Below are positions 16,515-26,515 of a DNA stretch of 64,000 nt, one piece after another. A program made the position numbers and the translations under genes. Numbering within the stretch: the stretch's first letter is position 1; the number at the start of each line of letters is the position of its first letter. Source of the DNA: Bradyrhizobium lupini (GTDB lineage Bacteria; Pseudomonadota; Alphaproteobacteria; Rhizobiales; Xanthobacteraceae); assembly GCF_040939785.1 (NCBI RefSeq), contig NZ_CP162553.1, positions 4,793,001 through 4,857,000 of the forward strand. The letters are read 5' to 3'. A model generated the notes under the pieces. The model was not told the DNA's origin. It saw only the letters and a list, made by a program, of their open reading frames with translations, and ran no database searches.

Positions 16515-17015
16515 TTACGCCTCGCCCACCGTGTCGAACATGGCCGCGTCCATGGCTTCCGTCGTGGACTTGCCTGCCCACACCACGAACTGGAACGCCG
16601 GGAAATAGCGTTCGCAGGCGTGGATGGCGCCTGCGAGCATGGCTTCGCACTGGCCGGTGGAGGCGATGAGCCCGCCCGGCAGCACCAGGGCCTGCCGGTG
16701 CATGATCATGCCGGTGGTGGTCCACAGGTCGAAGTGCCCGACCCACAATTGCTCGTTGACCGCGGCCACGAGCCGCTGGACCTCCGGTCGCCGCGCAACC
16801 GGGATCTTCATGTCAAACGCGCAGGCCAGATGCAGCGCCTCGATCTCGCCCATCCAGGTGAAGGAGATCTGGTAGTCGGTCCATTGTCCCTTGGAGACAA
16901 TCGTGAGTTCGTCTTCGCCGGAGCGTTCGAACGGCCAGTTGTTGCTGGCAGCGATATCCTCGACCACCGCGAGCGGATGGTTTTTGGAATCGATGGTGCC
17001 TTCGAGCAGGGACAT
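16515..17015 (-). CDS. YbjN domain-containing protein
   Basis: This 166-residue protein beginning MSLLEGTIDSKNHPLAVVED has the YbjN fold. Typical segments are WPFERSGEDELTIVSKGQWT, YQISFTWMGEIEALHLACAFDMKIP, LVAAVNEQLWVGHFDLW and FPAFQFVVW. YbjN proteins are structural relatives of type III secretion chaperones, and overproduction in E. coli affects motility and stress genes. The role in rhizobia is unknown. The start at 17015 has GAGG upstream; the upstream ATG at 17057 gives an atypical basic leader. Confidence 0.9.
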   Translation of the reverse strand: MSLLEGTIDSKNHPLAVVEDIAASNNWPFERSGEDELTIVSKGQWTDYQISFTWMGEIEALHLACAFDMKIPVARRPEVQRLVAAVNEQLWVGHFDLWTTTGMIMHRQALVLPGGLIASTGQCEAMLAGAIHACERYFPAFQFVVWAGKSTTEAMDAAMFDTVGEA

Positions 17016-17429
17016 GCCGTCTCGACCTCTTGCCTTTTTGTTGTCTTTGATACGCACGCGGTTGGTCCGGCGCGCGCTCCCTTAAATCTTGCTAAGGCGA
17101 TCCATTCGGATCAGCGCGGGCTTGTCGCGGATCAACTGATGTGATTTGCGGAATCTGCGCAACTGGCTGCCGAGTCCGTCCACAAGTCAGGACTCGTTCG
17201 TCCACAGCTCATCTCCGCCACAATTATTAACGCCGGTGAGGCCGAACCGGATGGAGAAGAACAAACCGGAATCGGATTCGCCAAAGGCCTGCCAATCGCT
17301 AATTCCGTCGCGTGCCCCCTGGACCGCCATGGCGGCATGGGACCATGCGGTTTTCCCATGCGGAACCCGCTTGCCGCGGCCCCGAACCGGCGTCATATTC
17401 CGGTCAGGCCGTTCATCCCGGGCGGCCGA
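17016..17429. other. Non-coding gap before the FMN riboswitch
   Basis: This is about 414 nt without a convincing gene. A possible frame from 17251 (MEKNKPESD...) runs into the riboswitch and is rejected. The region should hold the YbjN promoter (near 17020-17100) and, closer to 17430, the ribH promoter. GCCATGGC at 17326-17333 is a short palindrome. Nothing else is recognisable. Confidence 0.5.
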
Positions 17430-17582
17430 TGTTCTCAGGGCGGGGTGAAAGTCCCCACCGGCGGTAAGGGCCGTAAGGCCTAAGCCCGCGAGCGCCTTCC
17501 TCAAAGCCTTGCTGAGGGGAAGGGTCAGCAGATTCGGTGCAACTCCGAAGCCGACGGTTAAAGTCCGGATGAAAGAGAACGG
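17430..17582 (+). ncRNA. FMN riboswitch (RFN element)
   Basis: The conserved RFN core is present in order: TTCTCAGGGCGGGGTGAAAG, TCCCCACCGGCGGTAA, AGCCCGCGAGC, then GTCAGCAGATTCGGTG, CTCCGAAGCCGACGGT, AAAGTCCGGATG and AAGAGAAC. A variable stem (CCTTCCTC...GAGGGGAAGG) sits between. It lies 79 nt before ribH, so FMN should repress ribH. No obvious intrinsic terminator follows, which suggests translational or Rho-linked control. Confidence 0.97.
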
Positions 17583-17660
17583 TCGGTGGCAGACGCATCG
17601 CAGGATGCGGCTGTTTGTCGTTCCGTGTGCCCTGATTCTGGTCCTTAACTGAGGAAAGCC

Positions 17661-18224
17661 ATGAATCAGATGTTGCAAGATCCCCAAGCCGAAACGTCCC
17701 AACCAACTCAAACGCCACCGCCGGTTCCGCAAGATCCGGTGCCCGACCATCCGCGCTTCGCGAAACCGCAGCGGGTGGCCTTCGTGCAGGCCTGCTGGCA
17801 CCGCGACGTGGTCGAGGAGGCCCGCATCGCCTTCGCGAAGGAGGCAGAAGCGCGCCACCTCAATCATGTCGACGTGTTCGAGGTGCCGGGCTCGTTCGAG
17901 ATCCCGCTGCATGCGCAGATCCTGGCCAAGACACGACGCTACACCGCGATCGTCGCGGCCGGCCTCGTCGTCGACGGCGGCATCTACCGCCATGAGTTCG
18001 TCGCCGATACCGTGATCAAGGCGTTGATGGACGTGCAGCTGCGCACCGAGGTGCCCGTGTTCTCCGCGGTGCTGACGCCGCAGCAATTCCACGAGACCGA
18101 GGTGCACTACGATTTCTTCCGCAAGCATTTTGCCATCAAGGGCGTCGAAGTGGCAGCCGCCTGCGCGGAGACACTGCTCGGGCTCGAACGCCTGCGCGGC
18201 CAGGTCGCCGCGGGAATCGTGTAA
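17661..18224 (+). CDS. ribH: 6,7-dimethyl-8-ribityllumazine synthase (RibH2 type)
   Basis: This 187-residue lumazine synthase condenses 5-amino-6-ribitylaminouracil with dihydroxybutanone phosphate. It resembles the rhizobial/Brucella RibH2 class: FVQACWHRDVVEEARIAF, VPGSFEIPLHAQIL, VAAGLVVDGGIYRHEFVADTV (the usual RG..K/H segment is replaced by DGGIYRH) and VFSAVLTPQQFHE. About 35 Pro/Gln-rich residues precede the domain. The FMN riboswitch directly upstream is also the arrangement known for ribH2 in Brucella and Mesorhizobium. It is a lone gene away from other rib genes. Confidence 0.93.
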   Translation: MNQMLQDPQAETSQPTQTPPPVPQDPVPDHPRFAKPQRVAFVQACWHRDVVEEARIAFAKEAEARHLNHVDVFEVPGSFEIPLHAQILAKTRRYTAIVAAGLVVDGGIYRHEFVADTVIKALMDVQLRTEVPVFSAVLTPQQFHETEVHYDFFRKHFAIKGVEVAAACAETLLGLERLRGQVAAGIV

Positions 18225-18236
18225 CGCAGCGCAACG

Positions 18237-18289
18237 ACCATCCCTCATCCCGAGGGGCGCGAAACGCGTCTCGAAGGATGAGGGCGATC
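18237..18289. repeat. Palindromic repeat, family G copy 1
   Basis: CATCCCTCATCCCGAGGGGCGCG and CGCGTCTCGAAGGATGAGGG form an imperfect hairpin between the convergent ribH and ATP-grasp genes. It may terminate both. A related sequence occurs at 61908-62027. Confidence 0.7.
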
Positions 18290-18299
18290 GCCGCCGTCA

Positions 18300-19334
18300 T
18301 CACCCCAGTGACACCCCCGCTTTGGCGCGGCTGATCCCAAGCGTCAGGATGCGCTGCAGGAGAGCCGGATATTTCAGTCCGTCATGTAGAGCGGCCGTGG
18401 CGAACTCCTGGCTCTTGGCGATCTCGGGATTGGGATTGGCTTCGATGAAATATGGCGTGCCGTCGGCAGTGAGACGAAAATCGATGCGCGCATAGCCGTC
18501 GAGGCCGAGCACCCGGTAGATGCGTTTCGCGGCCCGCTGGATCCTGGCGGTCACTTCCGGCGCCAGATCCTTCGCAGGCCCGTCGACGATGCCGACCTTC
18601 TCCTGATAGTCGGTGTCGTGCTTGGCCTTCTCCGTGGCGATATGCCGTGACGAGCGGCCACCCATGCTGCCGAATTTCAGCTCCCAGACCGGCAGAACGC
18701 GCAAGCGATTGTTGCCGAGCACGCCGACGTAAAGCTCTCGCCCCTCGATGAACTGCTCGGCGATGGCGGCGGATTCGACCCGCTCGTGGATGAAGGCAAC
18801 CCGCTCGGCCAGCTTCTCGTCGGTGTCGACGATGGAGGCTTGCGAGATGCCGAACGAGCCATCCATGTTCAGGCTCTTGACGATCAGCGGCAGCGCAAGG
18901 CGTGTCGGGCGTTTCACCTTGCGGCGCATCGGGAAGACCGCAAAGGCCGGCGCAGCGATCCGGCGGTGATGCACCAGCGTCTTGGACAAATCCTTGCCGC
19001 GGGCCAGGGTCAGGCCGCGCGGATTGCACCCGGTATAAGGGACCTTCATCAGCTCGAGATAGCTCGCGATGTGCTGGTCGAAGGCGACGTTGTTGTGGAA
19101 TTCCTCCAGCAGCGTGAACACCACGTGCGGCTTGAACTCCTCGATCGCCTCGCGCACCGGCTTGATTTCCTCCTGCGCGCCGAGTGGTCGAACCTCGTGG
19201 CCGGCTGCGCGCAAGGTACTCACGACGTCGTATTCGGTTTTCCACGCGTTGATCTCCTGCACGGTGTGTCCGTCGCTGGAGTCCGGCGGCACGAAGTCCG
19301 GATGCATGAGCACCAGAATGCGCAGACGTCTCAT
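18300..19334 (-). CDS. ATP-grasp ligase related to D-alanine--D-alanine ligase
   Basis: This ATP-grasp enzyme has about 344 residues. The visible core is an N-terminal region with VVFTLLEEFHNNVAFDQHIA and VPYTGCNPRGLTLARGKDLS, the ATP-binding lysine segment LPLIVKSLNMDGSFGI, AIAEQFIEGRELYVGVLG, and the metal-binding end YARIDFRLTADGTPYFIEAN followed by PNPEI. The N/E pair in IEANPNPEI ligates magnesium. It joins a carboxylate to an amine, but substrates cannot be read. The start ATG overlaps the metallopeptidase stop (ATGA) once a frameshift there is corrected, so the two form a coupled operon. It is unlikely to be the housekeeping Ddl. Confidence 0.85.
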   Translation of the reverse strand: MRRLRILVLMHPDFVPPDSSDGHTVQEINAWKTEYDVVSTLRAAGHEVRPLGAQEEIKPVREAIEEFKPHVVFTLLEEFHNNVAFDQHIASYLELMKVPYTGCNPRGLTLARGKDLSKTLVHHRRIAAPAFAVFPMRRKVKRPTRLALPLIVKSLNMDGSFGISQASIVDTDEKLAERVAFIHERVESAAIAEQFIEGRELYVGVLGNNRLRVLPVWELKFGSMGGRSSRHIATEKAKHDTDYQEKVGIVDGPAKDLAPEVTARIQRAAKRIYRVLGLDGYARIDFRLTADGTPYFIEANPNPEIAKSQEFATAALHDGLKYPALLQRILTLGISRAKAGVSLG

Positions 19335-20358
19335 AGCGCGATCCATTTTCGTTGAGACGGGCCAAACATCGTGTGCATCGTCTTGGCGGTCACGAGGACG
19401 ATGAAGTCGAGAACGAGCTTCTGTTCGGGGCCGACGGCACGCAGATCGAGCTCGCGGCAGCGGAGATCATCTCGTCGAGCACGGCATCGAGTGTAAGCTG
19501 ATTCTCGCCCGTCCATCGCGCCACCAGCTGCCTGATATGGGCGCGGTGCCGCCGGATCAGGGCCGAAGCCGGCTTCGAGCGGTGATGCCGTGGATCGGCT
19601 GAAAACAGCCGGGACAGATCGCGGTCGTAGGTCTTGGGGGGCGTGAAGGCGTAGAACGCCTGCTTCTTCTTGTAGTGCTCTTCGAGCGTCTGGCTCAGCC
19701 GACCCAGCGTATCGACACGCTCCCGCGTCGTGATCAGCGGTCGCTTGCCCGCGATCTCGCCCATCAGTTCGTCGACATATTCGAGCTTCTTCAGCGCCGG
19801 CCAGCCGGCGTATCGTGTCCGCCAGTTCGAACGGGGCCGCAGCCACACCGCAAAGGTCTCGGCGAAATCCTCGTCCGGATGGCTCTGCGCGTACCAGAGC
19901 CGCAGATGCTGGACATAGCGCCGGCTGGCCGGATTGGGCCGGTAATAGCGCGGATAATGTTTCGACGACGGGCCGAACAGTTGCTGCCAGCGCCGGCGGC
20001 GCTGCAACTGGTAGCCGTGCTGTATGGCGTGGCCCGCTTCGTGACGGAGGATGGCCATGCATTCACGCCAGGTTCCGCCCTCGACGTCGAACATCATCTT
20101 CTTCTCGAGCTTCATCAGGCGGGGATGAGCGAGATAGAACGGAATGGCGATGCCGGGAACGCCGCCCGGACTGAACCATTCGCTCGACATCCAGGTGTGC
20201 GGCCGCAGCCGGATGCCGCGCTCCTGGAGCTCCTCGTACAGCGCGCTGACGCAATCCTCGAGCCAGGTGCCTTCGACCGTAACCCTCAGGCTGGAGAGGC
20301 GTTGCTTGAGCAACTCATCATCCGACAGCTTCTCCCAGGCAAATTTCCGGCGTGGCAT
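19331..20358 (-). CDS. Putative zinc-binding metallopeptidase (Peptidase_Mx-like), 3' end frameshifted
   Basis: This cytoplasmic-looking protein has the zincin motif RHEAGHAIQHGYQL (HExxH) near residue 128 and a likely third ligand in HPDEDFAETFAVWL. Other features are WFSPGGVPGIAIPFYLAHPR and YVDELMGEIAGKRP. As read, the frame ends at 19390 with a serine-rich tail. One missing base near 19462-19466 hides the natural end (RCRELDLRAVGPEQKLVLDF), which would stop at 19331 and overlap the ATP-grasp start by 4 nt. Family identity is by motif and context; substrate is unknown. The partner ligase suggests a make/cleave pair acting on an amide or peptide bond. Confidence 0.8.
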
Positions 20359-20524
20359 CGGGCATCCAGAGGGCAGAGATGACTCGGGATTCGGATGATG
20401 TCATGGGCGCTCGTTGGCAACAACCCGGGGGGCGGCGGCGCGTGAGGCCGTAGGGGGCAAAGCGACTTGTCCGCCGGAACTCGACGAGCGAAGGCGGAAG
20501 CGTGCTCACCGTCTTCATGGCCAC

Positions 20525-20573
20525 AAAAAAGGTGGGCACGGCGCGTTGCGCCTTTGCCCACCCTACGATTTTC
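20525..20573 (-). terminator. Terminator of prs formed by a family D repeat
   Basis: On the minus strand, GGTGGGC, GGCGC, CGCGCC and GCCCACC build a strong hairpin (20531-20567), followed by six T residues (20525-20530). It lies just after the prs stop. The sequence is one arm of the family D repeat seen at 15391 and 58801, so the repeat appears to be used as a terminator. Confidence 0.75.
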
Positions 20574-20597
20574 CGCAAGCGGCCAGAGGCGAAAACC

Positions 20598-21551
<954 letters not shown>

Positions 21552-21744
21552 GGACGCTTCCTCCCGCGCTTTGCTGGACACGATGTTCAACATCAAACAA
21601 TACCCACTGGAAGCACGGTTACGACGGGCGAGGAAATATCAGGCCGGGGGCTGCAATGGCAACCCGGGGCACTACGTTTTCCCTGCGAAATCCCGAGTCC
21701 GGCCAACGGTTTGGCCGGAAAACGGGGCCGTGGTTTCGCGGGGG

Positions 21745-22353
21745 TTAGCGCTCGGCATAGCCCAGCGCCGAGGCCGGCATGTCGGCCAATGGAGCCTCCG
21801 GGATCACGCTCGCCACGGCCGGCCCGCGCAAGCCGGGCGCCGAGTTCGGCGCATCCGGTGTACCGTTGATCATGTTGGAAAGTCCGCTGAATCCGGCCTG
21901 GGCGATCTTCCGCAGCACGAGGTCGTCGGCAGCGCCCCAAGGATCCCGGCCGCCCTTGGCCGCGGTCGGTTCCTCGCCGGAAAGGCGCAGCGCCCGCTGC
22001 TGGTTGGCGTCGTAGACGTCCCAGACCCAGGCGATCACGGTCTTGCCACGAACGATCTGGGCGGAGAGGTAGCTGCGCACGCGGTAGGCAGCCGTCCCCT
22101 CGCGGGAGACCACGGACAGGCTGCGCAGCTTGGATTCGCTGTCGAGCACGCCGACCATGCGGTCGAACACTTGCGGCGGCGGCCCGTCGATCGATTCGAA
22201 CGCGACTGTCGCCCCCGAGCCGGCGCTCGGCGCCATCGCATAGGAGTTCGCGGCGCCACCGCCACCGGCACAGCCGCCAAGCGCGGCCGTCAGCAGCATG
22301 ACCGCGAGCACGCGCGAACCCGCGCGGCGCAAGATGAATGACGCGTCCCTCAT
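21745..22353 (-). CDS. Putative lipoprotein of unknown function
   Basis: This 202-residue protein has a lipoprotein signal: basic N-terminus, hydrophobic VLAVMLLTAALGGCAGGGG with lipobox LGGC. The mature part begins with Gly/Ala-rich linker, then a domain with VAFESIDGPPPQVFDRMVGV and YRVRSYLSAQIVRGKTVIAW, which has VWDVYDANQQRALRLSGEE. It probably anchors in the inner or outer membrane facing the periplasm. An inverted repeat lies 19 nt before the start. I do not recognise the domain with certainty. Confidence 0.82.
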   Translation of the reverse strand: MRDASFILRRAGSRVLAVMLLTAALGGCAGGGGAANSYAMAPSAGSGATVAFESIDGPPPQVFDRMVGVLDSESKLRSLSVVSREGTAAYRVRSYLSAQIVRGKTVIAWVWDVYDANQQRALRLSGEEPTAAKGGRDPWGAADDLVLRKIAQAGFSGLSNMINGTPDAPNSAPGLRGPAVASVIPEAPLADMPASALGYAER

Positions 22354-22371
22354 TATGGAGGGCAGCGATAT

Positions 22372-22389
22372 CGTTAAAACGCATTAACG
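22372..22389. promoter_or_regulatory. Inverted repeat upstream of the lipoprotein gene
   Basis: CGTTAA (22372-22377) and TTAACG (22384-22389), separated by 6 nt, form a perfect inverted repeat next to the lipoprotein start at 22353. It could be an operator. The spacing (6, not 7) does not fit CtrA. Confidence 0.35.
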
Positions 22390-22466
22390 TCTAGGGCGGG
22401 GGCGCCACAGGCCACTATCATCGCGCGCAGGCATCGCCCCGGAATGACACGGGGTTGCCTTTGTGT

Positions 22467-23234
22467 TCACGCTTCGAGCGCGATCGCGTGAACGTGGCGG
22501 CCGTAATCCGGCTCCTTGCGATGTACCGAGCGGCGGTAGCTGAAGAAGCGTTCGTCGGCGTAGGTGTCCAGACCGAGATCGTCGATCATCAGGATGCCCG
22601 CGGCTTCCAGACGCTTGCGGATGAAGCCGGCGAGGTCGAACATCGCGTGTCCCTCGCGCACCGACGGGATGAAGAACATGGCGTTGTCTCCATCCGCCTC
22701 GATGAAGCGCGCCACGAACTCGTTGCCGACTTCATAACTGTCCTGGCGGATCAGCGGGCCGATCGCGGCGATGATGCGGCTCCGCGAGGCGCCGAGTTTT
22801 TCCATCGCCGAAATGGTCTGCTCCAGCACGCCGGTGAGCGCACCCTTCCAGCCGGCATGCGCGCCGCCGATCACGCCCGCATTGGGATCGACGAACAGCA
22901 CCGGTCCGCAATCGGCGGTGGAGACGCCGAGCGCGATGCCGGGCACCTTCGTCACCAGCGCATCGCCCTTCGGCCGCGGCCCGCTCGGCCACCGAGCTTC
23001 GGCCACGAGCACGTCGGGCGAATGGATCTGGTGCAGGCTGAGAAAGCGTTCGGGTGCGACGCCGACATGCTCGGCCATGCGGCGGCGGTTCTCCGCAACA
23101 AGGGCCTGGTCGTCATTGGAGCCGAGCCCGCCGTTCAGCGCGGAATAGATGCCGCCCGAGACGCCGCCCTCGCGGGTGAAGAAGGCGTGGCGCAGGCCGG
23201 GCACCGCGGACAGCAGCGAGGAGGCAAGCGTCAT
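22467..23234 (-). CDS. pgeF: Peptidoglycan editing factor PgeF (YfiH family)
   Basis: This 255-residue protein of the former multicopper-oxidase-like DUF152 family prevents misincorporation of L-serine in muropeptides in E. coli. Zinc/nucleophile motifs are present: LHQIHSPDV, STADCGPVLFVDP and GGAHAGWKGAL. The last provides the conserved histidine and glycine stretch. It overlaps the upstream methyltransferase gene by 4 nt (ATGA), part of a conserved lgt-methyltransferase-pgeF order in Rhizobiales. Confidence 0.95.
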   Translation of the reverse strand: MTLASSLLSAVPGLRHAFFTREGGVSGGIYSALNGGLGSNDDQALVAENRRRMAEHVGVAPERFLSLHQIHSPDVLVAEARWPSGPRPKGDALVTKVPGIALGVSTADCGPVLFVDPNAGVIGGAHAGWKGALTGVLEQTISAMEKLGASRSRIIAAIGPLIRQDSYEVGNEFVARFIEADGDNAMFFIPSVREGHAMFDLAGFIRKRLEAAGILMIDDLGLDTYADERFFSYRRSVHRKEPDYGRHVHAIALEA

Positions 23235-24349
23235 GAATCGTCTCCGGCGCGTTCGAGATCGCTGAGTCCCGCAAGGCCCGTCAGCCGCGGCTCGGAGATG
23301 CCGAGCACCTTGAACATCGAACCCATGCCGCTGCGCCCGGTTTCGGTCAGGCGCTTGAGCGCGATCGAAATGTCGGTGGCGACGTCAGGCGCCGCCTTCT
23401 GCATCAAGGCGGCTGCACGGGTCTCGATGCCGACGCGTTTGAGGAAATCGCCCTGCGTCACCGGCCCGTGCACGCGGGCGCCGACGTCCTCCGCCCCGCG
23501 CGCGAGCGCCTGGAAGTCGACATGGGCTGTGACGTCGGCCTGGCCCGGCGCCTTCAGGGGATCGGTGAAGGTGTGGCGCGCGATCGCCTGGAAGGTGTCG
23601 CCGGCATCGCTGCGCAGATGACCGTAATCGATGATCAGCGCCGCGCCGTCCTGGTCGCGCACGCGGCTGGCGAGCTTCATGATCTCGGCATCGGGCCGCC
23701 ATTCGAACACGGCCCCGACGGGCGCGGCGCGCACCAGAGGCGGCAGCAACACCTCGAAGCGCGGCGTCGGCTCGGCCGCCGCGCCGAATTGAAGTTTTCC
23801 GTTGGCGTCGACCTCGATCACGCGCTCGTGCCAGCCGTTCTCGTGTCGGACCATCTGGTGGATCGGCAGCACGTCGAAATATTCGTTGGCGAGGATGATG
23901 CTCGGTCCCTCGGGCACGTCGTCGATGCTGTCGTGCCAGGCGATGTTGCGCACGCCCGACAGCGTCGCACTCTGCCGCTCGCGGAGGACGGGATTGACCT
24001 CGACCATGTGGATGTGGAGCGCCTGGTAGAGCGGCGGCAGCACGCGGAGCGCGCGCAGGGCGTCGGCCATCATGGTGCCGCGGCCGGGGCCGAGCTCGAT
24101 CAGCCGCAGGAATTGCGGCGAGCCCATCTGCTTCCACACCGAGGCGGTCCACAGGCCCAAGAGCTCGCCGAACATCTGGCTGACCTCCGGCGCAGTGGTG
24201 AAGTCGCCTTCTCGTCCCAACGGATCGCGCGAGACGTAGTAGCCATAGCGCGGATGCATCAGGCACAGTTCCATGTACCGCCAGACCGGCATGGGGCCCG
24301 AGGATTTGATCAGCGCCTTGATCTCGTCGAGTAACGGCTGGTCGGTCAC
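23231..24349 (-). CDS. Class I SAM-dependent methyltransferase, NDUFAF7/MidA family
   Basis: This 372-residue protein of the DUF185 family carries the SAM-binding sequence LIELGPGRGTMMADALRAL near residue 83. The conserved N-terminus GPMPVWRYMELCLMHPRYGYY and GREGDFTTAPEVSQMFGEL are diagnostic of the family. Eukaryotic NDUFAF7 methylates an arginine of complex I; the bacterial substrate is not established. Coupling to pgeF (4-nt overlap) and closeness to lgt (21 nt) indicate one transcription unit. Confidence 0.93.
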   Translation of the reverse strand: MTDQPLLDEIKALIKSSGPMPVWRYMELCLMHPRYGYYVSRDPLGREGDFTTAPEVSQMFGELLGLWTASVWKQMGSPQFLRLIELGPGRGTMMADALRALRVLPPLYQALHIHMVEVNPVLRERQSATLSGVRNIAWHDSIDDVPEGPSIILANEYFDVLPIHQMVRHENGWHERVIEVDANGKLQFGAAAEPTPRFEVLLPPLVRAAPVGAVFEWRPDAEIMKLASRVRDQDGAALIIDYGHLRSDAGDTFQAIARHTFTDPLKAPGQADVTAHVDFQALARGAEDVGARVHGPVTQGDFLKRVGIETRAAALMQKAAPDVATDISIALKRLTETGRSGMGSMFKVLGISEPRLTGLAGLSDLERAGDDS

Positions 24350-24370
24350 GGCCTATCTTCTCAAAAGGAA

Positions 24371-25216
24371 TTAACGAATAGCCCCTACGGGCTCGGGCGC
24401 ACCGCGCCTCACTGCCAATACAATAAGTATGAGGCCTACAATAAGCATCGGGATCGACAACAGCATGCCCATGGTTAATCCGCCCCAGAGGAAGCCGAGC
24501 TGGACGTCCGGTTCGCGGAAATGCTCGCCGGCGATCCGGCTCAAACCATAGATCAGGATGAAGGCGCCGAGGATCATGCCCGGCCGTTTCAGGGCGCCGA
24601 AGCGGATCATGATCGCGAGGGCGGCAAACAGCAAAATGCCCTCCATGCCGGCCTCGTAGAGCTGGCTCGGATGGCGTGGCAGCTGGGTGGGATCATTGGG
24701 GAAGATCATCGCCCAGGGCAGCTCCGGGTCGGCGGCGCGGCCCCACAATTCGCCGTTGATGAAATTGGCGATGCGGCCGAGCAGCAGCCCGACCGGAGCG
24801 ACGGCGGTGGTGATGTCGCCGAGCGACAGGATCGAGATGCGGTTGCGATAGGCGAACCACATCACCGCGACGACGCAGCCGAGGAAGCCGCCGTGGAAGG
24901 ACATGCCGCCTTCCCACAGCCTGAAAATCGCGGCGGGATGGTCGATGAAGAAGGGCAGGTTGTAGAACAGCACATAACCGGTGCGGCCGCCGAGGATGAT
25001 GCCGAGCGTGACCCACAGAATGAAGTCGTCGATCTGCACCAGCGACATCGGCGCCGGGGCGCCCCACAGCCGCTCCCTTTTCAGGAGCGAGCGCGCATAG
25101 AGCCAGCCGAACACGATGCCGCAGATATAGGCCAGGGCATACCAGCGGATCGCGAACGGGCCGATCTCGATCGCGATCGGCTTGAAGGCGGGAAAGTCGA
25201 TGAGCAGAAGTTGCAT
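24371..25216 (-). CDS. lgt: Prolipoprotein diacylglyceryl transferase
   Basis: This 281-residue polytopic inner-membrane enzyme transfers a diacylglyceryl group to the lipobox cysteine of prolipoproteins. The Lgt signature is [13 protein letters not shown], preceded by [12 protein letters not shown] and followed by [12 protein letters not shown], with [14 protein letters not shown] near the end. About seven membrane spans are visible. The start at 25216 ([19 protein letters not shown]) is the standard length; a far longer frame upstream overlaps another gene and is rejected. Confidence 0.97.
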   Translation of the reverse strand: MQLLLIDFPAFKPIAIEIGPFAIRWYALAYICGIVFGWLYARSLLKRERLWGAPAPMSLVQIDDFILWVTLGIILGGRTGYVLFYNLPFFIDHPAAIFRLWEGGMSFHGGFLGCVVAVMWFAYRNRISILSLGDITTAVAPVGLLLGRIANFINGELWGRAADPELPWAMIFPNDPTQLPRHPSQLYEAGMEGILLFAALAIMIRFGALKRPGMILGAFILIYGLSRIAGEHFREPDVQLGFLWGGLTMGMLLSIPMLIVGLILIVLAVRRGAPEPVGAIR

Positions 25217-25224
25217 CGCGCCTT

Positions 25225-25962
25225 CTATGTCTGGACGAGATTGCGGCGATAGAGCGCCAGCAGACGCTCCCAATGCCGCTCGGCGGCGTCGCGGTGATAG
25301 GCCGGACGCTTGGGGAAGGCGAAGCCGTGATGGGTGCCGGGATAGATCTCGACTTCGGCTTTGGCGCCGCTCATGCCCTGCTTCACCTTCTCGATGATCT
25401 CGGCGGGCGCGTAGATGTCGGTCTCGGCGCAGGCGAAGTAGAGTTCGGCCTTGGTCTTGGCTGCCGCCAGATGCGGGCTGTCGTCCTGGTCGGTTGCGAG
25501 CTGGGTGCCGTAGACCGAAGCGGCGGCCTTGACGCGATCGGGAAAATGCGTGGCGGCGTTGACGGCGTAGCGGCCGCTCATGCAGTAGCCGACTGTACCG
25601 ATCAGTTTGGTGTTCGCGGCCGCCTGGCCCTCGGCATAGGTGAGCAACGCCCGCGTGTCGTCCATGATCATGGGGATCGTGAGCGATCCCATCAGCGCGA
25701 ACATGCGCTTGCGTTCCGGGGCGTTCGGATCGGCCGGCAGCGCGCCGAGCTCCATCACGCCGGAGCGGTAATAGAGGTTCGGCAGCATCACGTAATAGCC
25801 CGATGTTGCGAGCCGGCGCGCCATGTCGCGCAGCTCTTCGCGGATCGCCGGCGCGTCCATGTAGAACAGGATGACCGGAAACGGCCCGCCGCGTTCGGGA
25901 TGGCTGATGAAGGTTGCGGTGTGACCGTCCTTGGTGGGGATCGCGATCTGCTGATCGATCAT
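25225..25962 (-). CDS. Dienelactone hydrolase family protein
   Basis: This 245-residue alpha/beta hydrolase starts [20 protein letters not shown]. The nucleophile elbow is [10 protein letters not shown], with cysteine as in dienelactone hydrolase. The later Asp in AETDIYAP and His in [20 protein letters not shown] complete the triad. Such enzymes hydrolyse lactones or carboxyl esters in the cytoplasm. It lies 8 nt upstream of lgt on the same strand, suggesting co-transcription, although the functional link is unclear. Confidence 0.93.
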   Translation of the reverse strand: MIDQQIAIPTKDGHTATFISHPERGGPFPVILFYMDAPAIREELRDMARRLATSGYYVMLPNLYYRSGVMELGALPADPNAPERKRMFALMGSLTIPMIMDDTRALLTYAEGQAAANTKLIGTVGYCMSGRYAVNAATHFPDRVKAAASVYGTQLATDQDDSPHLAAAKTKAELYFACAETDIYAPAEIIEKVKQGMSGAKAEVEIYPGTHHGFAFPKRPAYHRDAAERHWERLLALYRRNLVQT

Positions 25963-26131
25963 CTCGAGCGCCTTTTGTGATTCTTCTTATGCAGGGACGT
26001 TGAATACGATTGCAAGGAAACCGGGGCATGACAAGGATACCGCCGATCGGCCCTTGAACCCGCCCAATCGGATTGCCATTGTCTCCCCGCGCGTTCGCGC
26101 AGAGTTCATCGAAAGCCGCCAGGAGACCGAC

Positions 26132-26383
26132 ATGACCCAGACCAACAACCGGTTTTTCGACGAGATCGGCCGCCTGATGAACGATGCCGCCGGCGCCGCG
26201 CAGGGCGTCAAGCGCGAGTTCGACACGGTGATGCGCACCCAAGCCGAAAAATTCCTGCGCGACATGGACCTGGTCAAGCGCGAGGAGTTTGAGGCGGTCA
26301 AGGATATGGCGCGCCTGGCGCGCGAGGAGAACGAGGCCCTGAAGGCGCGCATCGCGGCGCTGGAGGCCAAGCTCGGCGGGTAA
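26132..26383 (+). CDS. ubiK: Ubiquinone biosynthesis accessory factor UbiK (BMFP family)
   Basis: This 83-residue protein belongs to the BMFP family. The N-terminal amphipathic helix [24 protein letters not shown] is followed by [22 protein letters not shown] and a C-terminal coiled coil ([17 protein letters not shown]). In E. coli UbiK works with UbiJ in the soluble ubiquinone assembly complex under oxic conditions. The start at 26132 has AGGAG upstream, giving the expected length. Confidence 0.93.
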   Translation: MTQTNNRFFDEIGRLMNDAAGAAQGVKREFDTVMRTQAEKFLRDMDLVKREEFEAVKDMARLAREENEALKARIAALEAKLGG

Positions 26384-26515
26384 CTCCGCCGGCTCCTTCC
26401 GGGCGATCCGGTTCCTTCCGGCCGCCCATTCTCCTTGTTATTTCCGCGTCTTCCGGGTAAAAGCCCGCCACGTCCGCAGCCCCCGCACCCCTGGAGGCTT
26501 GCTGCGGCGTATGCC

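Noticed and set aside
17146..17448. Possible 100-codon gene before the riboswitch
   Set aside because: It runs into the FMN riboswitch and has no Shine-Dalgarno or homology by eye.
24371..26242. 623-codon frame as one fused Lgt protein
   Set aside because: Only the last 281 codons match Lgt. The upstream part overlaps the dienelactone hydrolase gene in another frame, so the start was placed at 25216.
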